Below are positions 11,797 to 21,362 of a DNA stretch of 64,000 nt, one piece after another (the first letter of the stretch is position 1; each line of letters starts with the position of its first letter). A model generated the notes under the pieces. It ran no database searches. It worked only from the letters and a program-made list of their open reading frames with translations, and was not told where the DNA came from. The DNA lies in assembly GCF_016593235.1 (NCBI RefSeq), contig NZ_AP023065.1, positions 1 through 64,000 of the forward strand. The letters run 5' to 3'. A program made the translations under genes and the position numbers. This DNA is from Nitratiruptor sp. YY09-18 (GTDB lineage: Bacteria > Campylobacterota > Campylobacteria > Campylobacterales > Nitratiruptoraceae).

Positions 11797-12879
11797 CTAC
11801 TTTTGTAAATGCTCAATTTCTAAAGAGATTTTTGTTGCATTCTTCTTTGCAAAAAAGTATAAGTTTATCTCCAGTTTATCAAGCAACTTTTTCACAATAT
11901 TCATTCCCAATCCAAAGCCAGGAACATAGAGTGCTTCTCGGTAGTGACGCTCAAAAAGCTTTTGAGGATTTTTAATAGGTTCTCCCGGATTTTCTATACT
12001 CAGTTTCCCATTTTCATACATAATCTTAATATCGATTGTAGGAGTACTATATTTCATTGCATTAATCAAGAGATTGTCCAAGATACGAGTAAACATCATC
12101 TTATCTGTGTAGAGTTCTAATTTTAAGGGAATATCAACAAAAAAGTTGGCATTTTGGTTCATAGAGTGCAGATATTCAATACGCGAATCTACAAGTTTTT
12201 TGAGATTGAACTTTTGTGGATGAAAACTCTTTTGAAAAAGCATAAACTGTTCAAGATTTTGGTAGAGTGCTTTGAGTGTATCAACTGCAATATTGAGGCG
12301 CTTCAGACTCTTTTGGTTGGAGCATTGCAGTAGCTCACTATTTAAAGAGATCGTTGTCACGGGAGTTTTCATATCATGAATAATATCTTGAGTAAATCCA
12401 TAGATAGCACTGTATGCTTCTTTTGCTGGCTTGATGGCATATTTTGCCAAAAAATAACTCACTAGAAGGAAAGGAAAAAAGAGCAGGATATACATAAATG
12501 CAATTTTGTAAAGGATTTTCTTTTGCTCATTTTTGATAAAATCTGCTGATGTTTTGACTACAAAGACTTTGTTTGGAAAAAATTTATTGGCACAAGCGAC
12601 ATATTCGATATGCTTGTCTGTTATTGTAAATGCGGGAAAATGGTATTTTTGAGCCTTATCGATATATATATCAAAACCTTTTGGATGAATATTAGGATTT
12701 TGACGCAGCTGTGAGACTACTTGCTGCATTTTCATATTGGCTTGTATGAGAATATCTCTTTTTGCATCAAAATAATAAAGTACTGCAATAATTGCAAGGA
12801 GGAAAAAGGAAGTAAACATATAGATTGATATAAATTTTAAAAGCATTTTTCTTTCATAATGTTTCCAGTCTATAACCAA
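11797..12879 (-). CDS. Sensor histidine kinase
   Basis: The 360-residue membrane kinase has two transmembrane segments (about 13-33 and 140-160) around a periplasmic sensor of about 105 residues. It has the H-box DIIHDMKTPVTTIS near 190, N-box DNLLINAMKYS near 270, and G-box GFGLGMNIVKKLL near 321. No HAMP domain is evident. It overlaps the upstream response-regulator gene by 26 bases and is the last of three genes (lipoprotein, regulator, kinase). The signal is unknown. Confidence 0.92.
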   Translation of the reverse strand: MVIDWKHYERKMLLKFISIYMFTSFFLLAIIAVLYYFDAKRDILIQANMKMQQVVSQLRQNPNIHPKGFDIYIDKAQKYHFPAFTITDKHIEYVACANKFFPNKVFVVKTSADFIKNEQKKILYKIAFMYILLFFPFLLVSYFLAKYAIKPAKEAYSAIYGFTQDIIHDMKTPVTTISLNSELLQCSNQKSLKRLNIAVDTLKALYQNLEQFMLFQKSFHPQKFNLKKLVDSRIEYLHSMNQNANFFVDIPLKLELYTDKMMFTRILDNLLINAMKYSTPTIDIKIMYENGKLSIENPGEPIKNPQKLFERHYREALYVPGFGLGMNIVKKLLDKLEINLYFFAKKNATKISLEIEHLQK

Positions 12880-13516
12880 CCCCTTTGATTGTGCTAATAT
12901 GCTCTTTTCCCAAAATTTTGCGAAGCTCTTTTATGTAGATCCGAATGATTGCAGGATCTGGAAGCTCTTCATTTTCCCAAAGAGTCTCTTCAATGACTCC
13001 TTTTTCTACAGTTACATTTGCATGGCGAGCTAAAATGTACAAAAGTTTCTTGAGTTTTGGTGAAAGATCATACTCTTCATTTTTATAGAGCAGTCTTTTG
13101 TGTACAAGATCAAATGAAAAGGTGTCATCTATTGCAATAATCTCACTTTTACCGCTATGCAATCTTTTATAAATGGCTTTAAGTCTTAGAAGAAGTTCGG
13201 TAATAGTAAATGGTTTGCGGATATAATCATCCGCTCCTTTTTGAAAACTCTTTTCTAAGTTTGTTGGAGTATCGAGTGCAGTCATAAAGAGAGCACCAAT
13301 TTTTGGATTGTATTGGTGCGCCTCTTCTAAAATTGTAAAACCATCAGCGTAAGGGATATCGATATCAAGAAGAAGTATCTCATAATGTTTGGTAAAGAGC
13401 TTTTCAAAAGCCTCTTTGCCATTATAAGCCGATTCTATTTCTATTCCTTCTGCCGATAAAACATCATAGAGCGTATCACAGAGTGCTTTATCATCCTCAA
13501 CGAGCAGTATTCTCAT
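12854..13516 (-). CDS. OmpR-family response regulator
   Basis: The 220-residue protein has a receiver domain (acidic pair EDD at 7-9, phospho-acceptor Asp in LLLDIDIPYADGF near 51, Lys in IRKPFTI near 102) and a C-terminal winged helix of the OmpR/PhoB type (about 125-220; TIKGVGYRLE at the end). It is the partner of the overlapping kinase gene. A tandem 11-bp-spaced repeat in front of the upstream lipoprotein gene is a candidate binding site. Confidence 0.93.
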   Translation of the reverse strand: MRILLVEDDKALCDTLYDVLSAEGIEIESAYNGKEAFEKLFTKHYEILLLDIDIPYADGFTILEEAHQYNPKIGALFMTALDTPTNLEKSFQKGADDYIRKPFTITELLLRLKAIYKRLHSGKSEIIAIDDTFSFDLVHKRLLYKNEEYDLSPKLKKLLYILARHANVTVEKGVIEETLWENEELPDPAIIRIYIKELRKILGKEHISTIKGVGYRLETL

Positions 13517-13523
13517 ATATTTA

Positions 13524-14513
13524 TTATACCTGTTTGATTGTCTTATAAAAAGGCTCTACCGGACCTTGTACCACATGAGCCCCTACAGGTCCTGCAGCTT
13601 TTTGAAATCTCACATCTATATGGGAGTTTTCATGATCCCATACACTCTCCCATACCCCATGCATAATGTATGCTCTTTGGTCACCATCTTTAAAAGCATT
13701 TTGTAAGATCTCAGTTGTAACTGCTTTGCGATAGTAGTGATTGTCAGGTGATCCTGGTTTTCCATTTGGATATGCTGGATCATAATCACTATCATTGATA
13801 TCTGGACGGTAAGTTTGCTGTGCTACAGTTAGCAGGGCCTTAACTTTTGTATTAAAATCTTGGAGATCTTCATCGTAGATAGTCACATGGTTCTCTACTG
13901 TTATATAATCATTTCCTACCTCATCAGACTGATTTTGCAAGAAATTACGTATCTCTTCATCGCTAGTGTAGATATTGTTGCGATCTCCTGCAGCAACTGT
14001 TATGTAGACCCCTTCATAGTAGTCTAATGCAATAGGGGTTTTGACTGGTTGACCATTCTCATTTGTTCTATATGCATAAAGATGCGGTGCGACACTATTT
14101 TTGAAAAACTCTTTTGCCTGTGAGTTGAGCATACTATCATAACTATCAAAGCGGATAAAAAGTGTGTAAAAGAGCGGAAGCTTATGTGCCTGAAAACCAT
14201 CTACATAAGCACTTTTGAGAACCCCTTTGAGATTGTTCGGATAGTTTTTCACCATTGTCGACTCTCCCACCATCTGCTTAAATGAGAGTGAATAAAACCC
14301 TTGCTTTTGACTCATTTCATTAGCCAAATCATTTATTGCAGTCATCACAGCAGCATTTGCTGGTCCAGGAACTCTCATCTCATAATAGAGTGTGACAGGG
14401 CCCTCAGGTTTTGGTTGCTCGCTAGTATCTGTAGCGTTACTGCTATTACACGCTGATAGCATCATCCCTGCACTAACAATTCCTGTAAAGGTAAAGAAGT
14501 CTCTACGCTCCAT
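13524..14513 (-). CDS. Putative lipoprotein of unknown function, linked to a two-component system
   Basis: I do not recognise the family. The 329-residue protein starts with ERRDFF, followed by a hydrophobic stretch and a lipobox ending LSAC at about 22, so it is probably an exported lipoprotein, perhaps through Tat. The chosen ATG at 14513 has AAAGGAGA upstream; an earlier start (14582) would spoil the signal. The mature part is soluble, with aromatic-rich segments and His residues (HENSHIDVRF near 292). The response regulator follows 7 bases later, so this may be the sensed or controlled component. Confidence 0.6.
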   Translation of the reverse strand: MERRDFFTFTGIVSAGMMLSACNSSNATDTSEQPKPEGPVTLYYEMRVPGPANAAVMTAINDLANEMSQKQGFYSLSFKQMVGESTMVKNYPNNLKGVLKSAYVDGFQAHKLPLFYTLFIRFDSYDSMLNSQAKEFFKNSVAPHLYAYRTNENGQPVKTPIALDYYEGVYITVAAGDRNNIYTSDEEIRNFLQNQSDEVGNDYITVENHVTIYDEDLQDFNTKVKALLTVAQQTYRPDINDSDYDPAYPNGKPGSPDNHYYRKAVTTEILQNAFKDGDQRAYIMHGVWESVWDHENSHIDVRFQKAAGPVGAHVVQGPVEPFYKTIKQV

Positions 14514-14541
14514 AATCTCTCCTTTTGTGTTTTGCAATCTC

Positions 14542-14573
14542 ATTATAGAAGAGCAACGTATACTTAACGTATA
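14542..14573 (-). promoter_or_regulatory. Candidate response-regulator-controlled promoter of the lipoprotein operon
   Basis: On the minus strand TATAAT occupies 14547-14542. Upstream of it are two direct copies of TATACGTT (plus strand AACGTATA at 14555-14562 and 14566-14573), 11 bases apart. Tandem repeats at one helical turn overlapping the -35 position are the classic layout of OmpR/PhoB-type sites. The regulator encoded downstream in the same operon is the obvious candidate. Confidence 0.5.
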
Positions 14574-14662
14574 AAGAGTCATTTTTGTGCTTTGCGATTA
14601 AAGTTGCAGACAATATTTTCTTTATTTCTTACAATAGTGCCAAAAATATAAAAGGAGAGATA

Positions 14663-16522
14663 ATGATCATCAAAAAAGAGGCTGCAAAAATACTCCTTGC
14701 ACTCCATAGAAGTGATGATAAAACTATCAATGTTGAAAAACTCAATAGTGAAGCAGTTGAAGAGCTTAATTTCTCAGGACTTGTTCGCTTTCCAATCCCT
14801 GCAAAAATTGAACTTACTTACAGTGGTGCTATAGTGGCTGATGTCCTTGATAGAGTTGAAAAAAATATCGAAAAGATTGAAGATTGGAAAGATAACTTCA
14901 AATGGATCAGTTCTGAAGTCATTGCTATGATCGATGGAGCAGTCAAAAACAAAGACAAAACTACTTCAATCACACAAGAAGAGCTTGCAAAAAGAGGTTT
15001 TGCCAACGAAAAAGGTGAGCTCACACAAGAGGCAAAAGATATCTATAACGCATATGCTATTACTGAGCCCGAACTTGTCATCGATGCCGTGCTTGCTGAG
15101 TATATTAGAAAATCTCCAATGGGTCCTACTGATGCACACTATCTGCCTATTGAAGGAAATAAAAAAGATCTGTTAGAGGCTATGAGACTCATTGCATACT
15201 CTATTCCATATGGAGACTTCTTCACATTTACCGAACTTGGTCAAGCAGTCAAAGAGACACTTACCCTTGGTGGATGGGCGAATGAAGGAAGCGTTCTTGA
15301 TATCTCTATTCTTGAATCAATTGCCCTTGTAGCAGATGGGGAAGATGTAGATGTAGATACTCTCATCAATCTCGAAGCTTTAGGGTATGTAAGCGATGTG
15401 GATACGTTGACAAAAGCAGGAGAAAAAGCGTTAGAGGTTTATAGAATTTTTAAAGATAAAACAGAAAAACCACTTTACTCTTTCGCTATTGAAAAAGAGG
15501 AGGTTGAAACACTCAAAACTATCGATAAGATCTGGAAGGAAAAATATACTTCCAACCCAGAAGAGACTGCAACATTTGATGAGATCAAAAGAGAACTTGT
15601 GGATCGTAAGGTGCGTGAATACAAGAAAATGCTTGAAAAATATGGTCGTAGACTCAATGAGATGCCGAAGAAAAAACAAGAGATTCTCAAAAAATTTGGC
15701 GAAGCAAAAGATATGGTCAAATGGTTTGAAGAAAACTTTGATTTGAGAGAATATCTCTATAGTCTTGAAGCTTTTGGACTTATAACTGAGGGTATTGATA
15801 GTAAAGGAAGAGCTGTCTACTATGTTACTGATGATGGGCAAAAAGTTATAGAAGATCAACGTGATGAGAGAAGTATTCACTCTTGGAGTGTAAAAACCCT
15901 CACAATCTCTAATAAAATCTTTAGCTCACCAAATAGAGAATGGGTATTGGAAGCGCGAAAAGAGCGCATACTCGGAACATTTGAGCCGAGCAGCTCAGGA
16001 TTACTTTATGAAGAGCTTGCAAGTCATGAAAAGCTTCCATTTATGACACGCTATGAAATGGATATTTTCAAAATGATTCCGGACCATGGCATTGCATGCG
16101 AAGATGTTCTTAGTGAATCATTGCATGAGGATGAGTATGTTCATCGCAAAGAGGCTCTTGATAAACTTGAAGCAAAAGGTTTTATTGAGATTATGCCTGA
16201 TGGTCATATTATTGAGACAGAATATGGCAAGATGATGGATGAGGCTTTGAGTGGTGTGCCTGAAGGATTTGGTGCGCCTATTAATCCAACAATTTACAGA
16301 GTGGTAAAAGCAATAGCAGAAACTGGAAGTATGTTCGTCAAAGAGCAAAAAGTACGCATTATGCCAGAAAATATCAAAGAGGCGATTAAGCGCAGTGGCC
16401 TAAGCAAAGAGAGCTTTGAAAAGGCATATGTGGCTGCTAGAGAAGCAAAATTCCTTGGCAAAAACAGTGTAAACGAAGCAGGTTTGAAAATGCTTGAAGC
16501 TGTTGAGGTACTCAATAGCTAA
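14663..16522 (+). CDS. DUF505-like protein with repeated winged-helix-type segments
   Basis: The 619-residue cytoplasmic protein resembles the DUF505 family seen in thermophilic and vent bacteria; the role is unknown. It contains four related segments ending in a beta-wing pattern (LNFSGLVRF near 35, [11 protein letters not shown] near 235, [10 protein letters not shown] near 370, [13 protein letters not shown] near 504), each followed by an alpha-helix rich in Glu/Lys. This suggests tandem winged-helix-like units. The ATG at 14663 is chosen for its AAAAGGAGAG site; the frame is open further upstream. A peroxiredoxin gene follows at 70 bases. Confidence 0.5.
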   Translation: MIIKKEAAKILLALHRSDDKTINVEKLNSEAVEELNFSGLVRFPIPAKIELTYSGAIVADVLDRVEKNIEKIEDWKDNFKWISSEVIAMIDGAVKNKDKTTSITQEELAKRGFANEKGELTQEAKDIYNAYAITEPELVIDAVLAEYIRKSPMGPTDAHYLPIEGNKKDLLEAMRLIAYSIPYGDFFTFTELGQAVKETLTLGGWANEGSVLDISILESIALVADGEDVDVDTLINLEALGYVSDVDTLTKAGEKALEVYRIFKDKTEKPLYSFAIEKEEVETLKTIDKIWKEKYTSNPEETATFDEIKRELVDRKVREYKKMLEKYGRRLNEMPKKKQEILKKFGEAKDMVKWFEENFDLREYLYSLEAFGLITEGIDSKGRAVYYVTDDGQKVIEDQRDERSIHSWSVKTLTISNKIFSSPNREWVLEARKERILGTFEPSSSGLLYEELASHEKLPFMTRYEMDIFKMIPDHGIACEDVLSESLHEDEYVHRKEALDKLEAKGFIEIMPDGHIIETEYGKMMDEALSGVPEGFGAPINPTIYRVVKAIAETGSMFVKEQKVRIMPENIKEAIKRSGLSKESFEKAYVAAREAKFLGKNSVNEAGLKMLEAVEVLNS

Positions 16523-16592
16523 GCTACTTTTGTAGCAGAAAATTTTACTGTTTTGGAGTAAAATGTCCATAAAGCCAAAAAAGGAGGCTAGT

Positions 16593-17414
16593 ATGGGATT
16601 CAATGAAAGACTCCAAGAGATTCTCGACTCTCAAGTAGATGTCGTCAAAAAAGTGATGAATTTAGTAAGTGAAAGTATCGATGAGCTCAAAGAAAAAGCA
16701 AAAGCTGAGAAACGCTCACTCGAAGATGTGATCGAAGAGATTATGCAAAAAGCAATAAAAACAAAAAAGGAGGGTAGAATGGGAATGCCGCTACTTGGAG
16801 ATAAATTTCCAAGCCTCAATGTACAAACAACACATGGACCAATGAGTTTGCCAGATGATCTTAAAGGTAAATGGACAGTGCTCTTTAGTCACCCAGCAGA
16901 TTTTACACCAGTATGTACTACTGAGTTTGTAAGTTTTCAAAAACACAAGAGCGAATTTGATGCAATCAATACACAACTTATAGGTCTTTCAATCGACCAA
17001 GTATTTAGCCATATCAAATGGATTGAGTGGATCAAAGAGAAGTTTGATGTAGAGATCGAATTCCCTATCATTGCTGCTACTGACACACTTGCAGCACAAA
17101 TTGGTATGGTGCATCCAAATAAAGGTACAAACACTGTGCGCGCGGTATTTATCATCGACCCTGAAGGTGTTGTGAGAACAATTCTTTACTATCCACAAGA
17201 GATAGGAAGAAATATACCTGAAATCATCAGAGCTGTTAAAGCATTGCAAAAAAGCGATGCTGAAGGTGTTGCAACACCTGCCAACTGGCCAGAGAATGAG
17301 CTGATCGGTGATAAAGTTATCATTCCACCAGCCACTGATTGCGAAACTGCAGCAAAAAGACCAAAAGAGTATGAGTGTTTTGACTGGTGGTTCTGCTATA
17401 AAGAATCAAAATAA
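16593..17414 (+). CDS. Peroxiredoxin of the Prx6/archaeal type with an N-terminal helical extension
   Basis: The enzyme reduces peroxides through a Cys in PVCTTEF. C-terminal cysteines ([19 protein letters not shown]) match the extra cysteines of archaeal-type enzymes such as Aeropyrum thioredoxin peroxidase. From ATG 16593 the product has 273 residues. The first 62 form a charged helical segment not normal in the family, and the canonical enzyme starts at Met63 (ATG 16779). Both ATGs are preceded by nearly identical AAAAAGGAGG sites, so two protein forms may be made. Confidence 0.88.
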   Translation: MGFNERLQEILDSQVDVVKKVMNLVSESIDELKEKAKAEKRSLEDVIEEIMQKAIKTKKEGRMGMPLLGDKFPSLNVQTTHGPMSLPDDLKGKWTVLFSHPADFTPVCTTEFVSFQKHKSEFDAINTQLIGLSIDQVFSHIKWIEWIKEKFDVEIEFPIIAATDTLAAQIGMVHPNKGTNTVRAVFIIDPEGVVRTILYYPQEIGRNIPEIIRAVKALQKSDAEGVATPANWPENELIGDKVIIPPATDCETAAKRPKEYECFDWWFCYKESK

Positions 17415-17417
17415 TTT

Positions 17418-17435
17418 TCAGGCCATTTGGCCTGA
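17418..17435 (+). terminator. Short hairpin after the peroxiredoxin gene
   Basis: TCAGGCC and GGCCTGA form a 7-bp GC-rich stem with an ATTT loop, 4 bases after the stop codon. No U-run follows, so it could be a terminator or an mRNA 3'-end stabiliser. The remainder of 17436-17600 holds no gene that I can support. Confidence 0.4.
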
Positions 17436-17651
17436 TGGATTGCTAAAGAGTAGATCTTTTGCTATCTAAAATGTACCACTATTTTTTCTACTTCTATTAA
17501 AATATTCTCAATCCAACAGTTTCCCCTTATCTTTTTCATATTCACGAGAATGCTCCTTTTTTATAGTAATCGAGTAATTAAATAAAACCTTTACACGAAA
17601 ATTGCACATTTAATTGTGTATAGTGGAGAGTATAAAACAAAGGGAGACATT

Positions 17652-18059
17652 ATGAAGCGAGTGACAATATTAATTGGTGCAATGACATTATTGGGAATAA
17701 TGAATTTACAGGCGAGTGAAATGAAGTGTGGTTCTGGCATGATGCAAAAGAGTGAAGGCACAATGATGGAAAAAATGAATAAAAAAGGGATGCATAAATG
17801 TGGCCCTGGTATGATGCAGAAGATGCAAGAAAAAAATAGTACAAAAAAAATGAATAAATGTGGTGATGGTATGATGAAAAATAAATTGCAAATAAACAGA
17901 AAGGATGAATCTGGAAATAAGATGATGTTAAGAAGTGAGTGCAAAGAAAAAATGCACAAGATGATGAGGCAATGTCAAGAGGAAATGCGAAAGGGTAATA
18001 TGCAGAAGAATAATAATGATATGACGGAATCAACTATGAGAAAAAAAATAGATAGATGA
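17652..18059 (+). CDS. Met/Cys-rich exported protein with KCGxGMM repeats
   Basis: I do not recognise the family. The 135-residue protein has a signal peptide (about 1-22), then three copies of KCGxGMM (MKCGSGMMQK, HKCGPGMMQK, NKCGDGMMKN) and further Cys/Met/His positions. This composition is typical of periplasmic copper or other soft-metal binders, which is inference. The ATG at 17652 follows AAAGGGAG. The last codons overlap the next gene by ATGA, so it is the first gene of an operon with the GMC dehydrogenase pair, where a cytochrome subunit would usually be found. Confidence 0.7.
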   Translation: MKRVTILIGAMTLLGIMNLQASEMKCGSGMMQKSEGTMMEKMNKKGMHKCGPGMMQKMQEKNSTKKMNKCGDGMMKNKLQINRKDESGNKMMLRSECKEKMHKMMRQCQEEMRKGNMQKNNNDMTESTMRKKIDR

Positions 18060-18541
18060 AAAAAAGAAGAGCCTTTCTGATACTTTGTGGTGCCTCTTTT
18101 TTTGTTCCAGTCTCAACACTATTGGCTTCGGATCAAAAAAAGATACTTCAAGCGCTTGTTGAAATTCTCATTCCATATTCTGACAAACAACTACAAGACG
18201 CTGCACATAACTATATCATCTATTTTATTTTTACACATCCTACATTAAATAATCAAAAACGAAAATTTTTGAAAAAATCTCTTCTTTGGCTCAATACATT
18301 TTCTATAGAAAAAAAGAGAAAAAGTTTTGATGCCCTTGCAAAGAATGAGCAACAATACCTACTCGAAGAGCTCCTTGAGCATGACTGGGGCAAAGAGATG
18401 ATAGCTCATTACACAACTTTACTTCTGGAAGCAACACTGGGTGATCCGATCTATGGCATAAATCCTAAAGGGCTGGGATGGAAAAGAGTCGGTTTTACGC
18501 CAGGATTTCCAAGACCAAAGAGGGTATATCGTGGAAGTTGA
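18056..18541 (+). CDS. Gluconate 2-dehydrogenase subunit 3-like protein
   Basis: This 161-residue exported protein resembles the small subunit of membrane-bound FAD alcohol/sugar-acid dehydrogenases. It begins KKRRAFLILCGASFF, a Tat-like signal, and contains ALVEILIPYSD near 33 and the C-terminal GDPIYGINPKGLGWKRVGF, which is the typical end block of the family. Such subunits help export and maturation of the flavoprotein. It overlaps the previous gene by 4 bases and the GMC gene by 11. Confidence 0.8.
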   Translation: MKKRRAFLILCGASFFVPVSTLLASDQKKILQALVEILIPYSDKQLQDAAHNYIIYFIFTHPTLNNQKRKFLKKSLLWLNTFSIEKKRKSFDALAKNEQQYLLEELLEHDWGKEMIAHYTTLLLEATLGDPIYGINPKGLGWKRVGFTPGFPRPKRVYRGS

Positions 18542-20117
18542 TGTATGCATTGTAGGTAGTGGTGCCGGAGGAGCTCCCATAGCCTACGTTTTACAGCAAA
18601 CTGGATTTGATGTGGTGGTAGTAGAAAAAGGTCCCTATATCAAAAGAGAAGATTTCAGTAAAGATGAGATTGCACTTCGAAGAGGAATATACCGGAGCAA
18701 TATCAATGAAGAGTTTCATGTCATCTATCAAAATGGCAAGCGTTACGTTGGAAAGGAGTGTGGATGGAGTTTCAATAACGGAAGCCTCGTAGGTGGTGCT
18801 ACCAATTTTATGAGCGGATATTTTCACCAGATGCAGCCTATCGATTTTCGGTTAAAAACGGAATTTGGTGGTATAGAAGAAGCAAATATCGAGGATTGGC
18901 CCATAACATATGAGGATTTGAAGTCCTATTATGACAAAGTAGCTCATGTTGTAGGAGTCAGTGGAGAGGGACTGCCCTATCCTCCTTTGAAAGAGAATAT
19001 TGCTGCACAATGGTTTGATGAAGCATGTAGAAAGTTAGGGATTTATCCCGTAAAAACCTCCAGGGCCATTCTCTCTTTATCTAAAGGAGATAGAAACAGC
19101 TGTGTCTATTCTGGATTTTGTGGAAGTTATGGTTGCAGTAGCGGCGCAAAATCGAGTTCACGCGAGGCGCTTTTGCAAGATGTGAAGATTTTAGATAACT
19201 CTTTTGCGTATAAGCTTGATAGCGATGCAAAAAGAGTGCATACGCTGTACTATTTTGATCAAAAGAGAAAATCACATAAAATACATGCCTCAATCTTCGT
19301 TTTGGCGCTTTCACCTATTGAGACGGTCAGATTGCTTTTCAATTCAAAAAATAGATACTTTCCAGATGGCCTTGCCAACAGCTCATCCCAACTTGGGAAA
19401 AACCTCATTTTCAGTGCAGGTGGGGTTGGCGGAGGAGTGATGAAAAAAGAGATGATGCATGAAGATCTCTTTACAGAACTTCAAAATAGAGCTCTCTTTT
19501 TGAATAGAAGCTTGAAAGAGTGGTATGTGTATGAGAAAGGTAATCGAAGGCAAAAAGGAGGAGTGATCGATTTTCTGTTTGAACATAGCAATATCATTAT
19601 GCAGGCGCAAAATAGAATGTGGAGTGGCAATGAGCCCCTTTGGGGTGTGCAGTTGGCGAAACGATTGGAGAAGATCAACAATGAGCGGGTGATACAGTTT
19701 GAAGTGTTCAATGACTGGCTTCCTACCGATCGATGCTATGTGAGTATAGAGCAAGGTGTAAAAGATAAATGGGGGATCGATGTCGCAGCTATCTATCTGG
19801 ATGTCCATCCAACAAACAGAGAAGTTGCAAACTTTTTAGGGAAAAAAGGGATGGAAGTACTGAAAAAAATGGGTGCAACATCGCTCTATTACTCTTTAAG
19901 CGACGATCCACCCACCAACCTGGTGGCAGGGGGATGCCGATTTGGAAATGATCCTAGACATTCTCTTCTCGATCCTACGTGCAGATCATGGGATCTAGAG
20001 AACCTCTACATCAGTGATGCTTCTTTTATGCCAACTGGTGGAAGCGTCCCTTATACCTGGACCATTTATGCAAACGCCTTTCGAGTGGCGGATAGTATCA
20101 AAAAGCAATTACAATAG
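18531..20117 (+). CDS. GMC-family FAD oxidoreductase (dehydrogenase large subunit)
   Basis: The 528-residue flavoprotein has the dinucleotide fold CIVGSGAGGAPIAY at the N-terminus, the GMC signature region NNGSLVGGATNFMSG near 82, and a C-terminal block with GGCRFGNDPRHS and PTGGSVPYTWTIYANAFR, where catalytic residues lie. It belongs with gluconate/sorbitol/alcohol dehydrogenase large subunits; the substrate cannot be told. The start is GTG at 18531 after GAGGG. It has no signal of its own and is probably exported with its Tat-bearing small subunit. It converges on arsB with a 9-base overlap. Confidence 0.85.
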   Translation: MEVDVCIVGSGAGGAPIAYVLQQTGFDVVVVEKGPYIKREDFSKDEIALRRGIYRSNINEEFHVIYQNGKRYVGKECGWSFNNGSLVGGATNFMSGYFHQMQPIDFRLKTEFGGIEEANIEDWPITYEDLKSYYDKVAHVVGVSGEGLPYPPLKENIAAQWFDEACRKLGIYPVKTSRAILSLSKGDRNSCVYSGFCGSYGCSSGAKSSSREALLQDVKILDNSFAYKLDSDAKRVHTLYYFDQKRKSHKIHASIFVLALSPIETVRLLFNSKNRYFPDGLANSSSQLGKNLIFSAGGVGGGVMKKEMMHEDLFTELQNRALFLNRSLKEWYVYEKGNRRQKGGVIDFLFEHSNIIMQAQNRMWSGNEPLWGVQLAKRLEKINNERVIQFEVFNDWLPTDRCYVSIEQGVKDKWGIDVAAIYLDVHPTNREVANFLGKKGMEVLKKMGATSLYYSLSDDPPTNLVAGGCRFGNDPRHSLLDPTCRSWDLENLYISDASFMPTGGSVPYTWTIYANAFRVADSIKKQLQ

Positions 20118-21362
20118 TCCAAGGAGTGCTACCGTTAAAACAGGAGGTGTTATGACAAGTCCCACTTTCATATACTCTCCCCAGCCGATTTTTACGCCTT
20201 TGTTAGCCAAGACATGTAGCCACAAAAGTGTAGCGAGTGAGCCAATAGGCGTCATTTTCGGTCCAAGGTTGCATCCAAGGATATTCGCATAGGCTAGGTG
20301 CTGGGCGTTTGCTTGATCCAGTGCTATATCCATCACCATAACTGTTGGCATGTTGTTCATTATTGAGCTTAAAAGTGCAGATAAAAATCCTGTGCCGTAT
20401 ACTGCATAGGTTTGACTCATATCTTGCAAAGCTACAATTATCTTTGCCAACTCATCGGTAAGTCCCACGTTTTTGAGTCCAAAAACCACTACATAAAGCC
20501 CTATACTAAACCATACCACCTGCCAAGGGGCGATTTTGAGTGTCATGAGAGGTTTCACAGCCTTGAAGTGCGCTCCAAGCGCCAAAAAGACCAAAGCGCC
20601 TCCCAAAGCGAAAATGGAGACTAGAATGTGGTAGATATCTGCTATGAAGTAGCCAACAAGCAAAAGAGCCAAAAAGAGCCAGCTGAGCATAAACATCGTT
20701 TGGTTTTTGATGGCACTTGATGGGTTCTTGAGCAGCGTTATATCCACCGTTTTTGGAATACTTTTGCGAAAATAGACGAAAAGAACCAAAATGGATGCAA
20801 CAATACTGAAAAGATTTGGCAAAAACATCGCTTTTGCATACTCCCAAAAGCCGATACCAAAATAGTCAGCCGTAACGATATTGGTGAGATTGGAGATTAT
20901 AAGCGGATTGGAAGCGCTGTCTCCTATGAATCCGCCAGCCATAATAAAAGCAAAAAGTGCTTTTTGATCAAGTTTTAGTATTCGCATCTTTGATAGCAAA
21001 ATAGGCGTCAAAATCAAGGCTGCCCCGTCATTGGCAAAAAGGGCGGCGACTATTGCTCCAAGAATCAAAGAGTAGATAAACATCTTTGTGCCACTTCCGC
21101 CACTCAGCTTTGCCATCTTCAGCGCTGCCCACTCAAAAAAGCCGATCTCATCCAAAACCATCGATAAAATGATGATACCAATAAAGGCTAACGTTGCATC
21201 CCAAACGATTCTAACAACCTCTATCACATCACCCCAGCTTACAATGCCAAGCAAAAGTGCAACTATCGCTCCAAGCATAGAGGTCGTACCAATCTGCAGC
21301 CCCTTTGGCTGCCAGATTATGAGGATTAAAACGACCAAGAAAAGAGTGATTGCTGTAATCAT
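20109..21362 (-). CDS. arsB: Arsenite efflux membrane protein ArsB
   Basis: ArsB exports arsenite and antimonite. The 417-residue protein has about 11-12 membrane helices and the family motif FANDGAALILTPI near 108, with NNMPTVMVMDIAL near 337. The ATG at 21362 overlaps the permease TGA (ATGA) and is preferred over the in-frame TTG at 21374. It is the last gene of the minus-strand arsenic operon. Related NhaD-type carriers share the fold, but the context fixes the call. Confidence 0.9.
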   Translation of the reverse strand: MITAITLFLVVLILIIWQPKGLQIGTTSMLGAIVALLLGIVSWGDVIEVVRIVWDATLAFIGIIILSMVLDEIGFFEWAALKMAKLSGGSGTKMFIYSLILGAIVAALFANDGAALILTPILLSKMRILKLDQKALFAFIMAGGFIGDSASNPLIISNLTNIVTADYFGIGFWEYAKAMFLPNLFSIVASILVLFVYFRKSIPKTVDITLLKNPSSAIKNQTMFMLSWLFLALLLVGYFIADIYHILVSIFALGGALVFLALGAHFKAVKPLMTLKIAPWQVVWFSIGLYVVVFGLKNVGLTDELAKIIVALQDMSQTYAVYGTGFLSALLSSIMNNMPTVMVMDIALDQANAQHLAYANILGCNLGPKMTPIGSLATLLWLHVLANKGVKIGWGEYMKVGLVITPPVLTVALLGLL

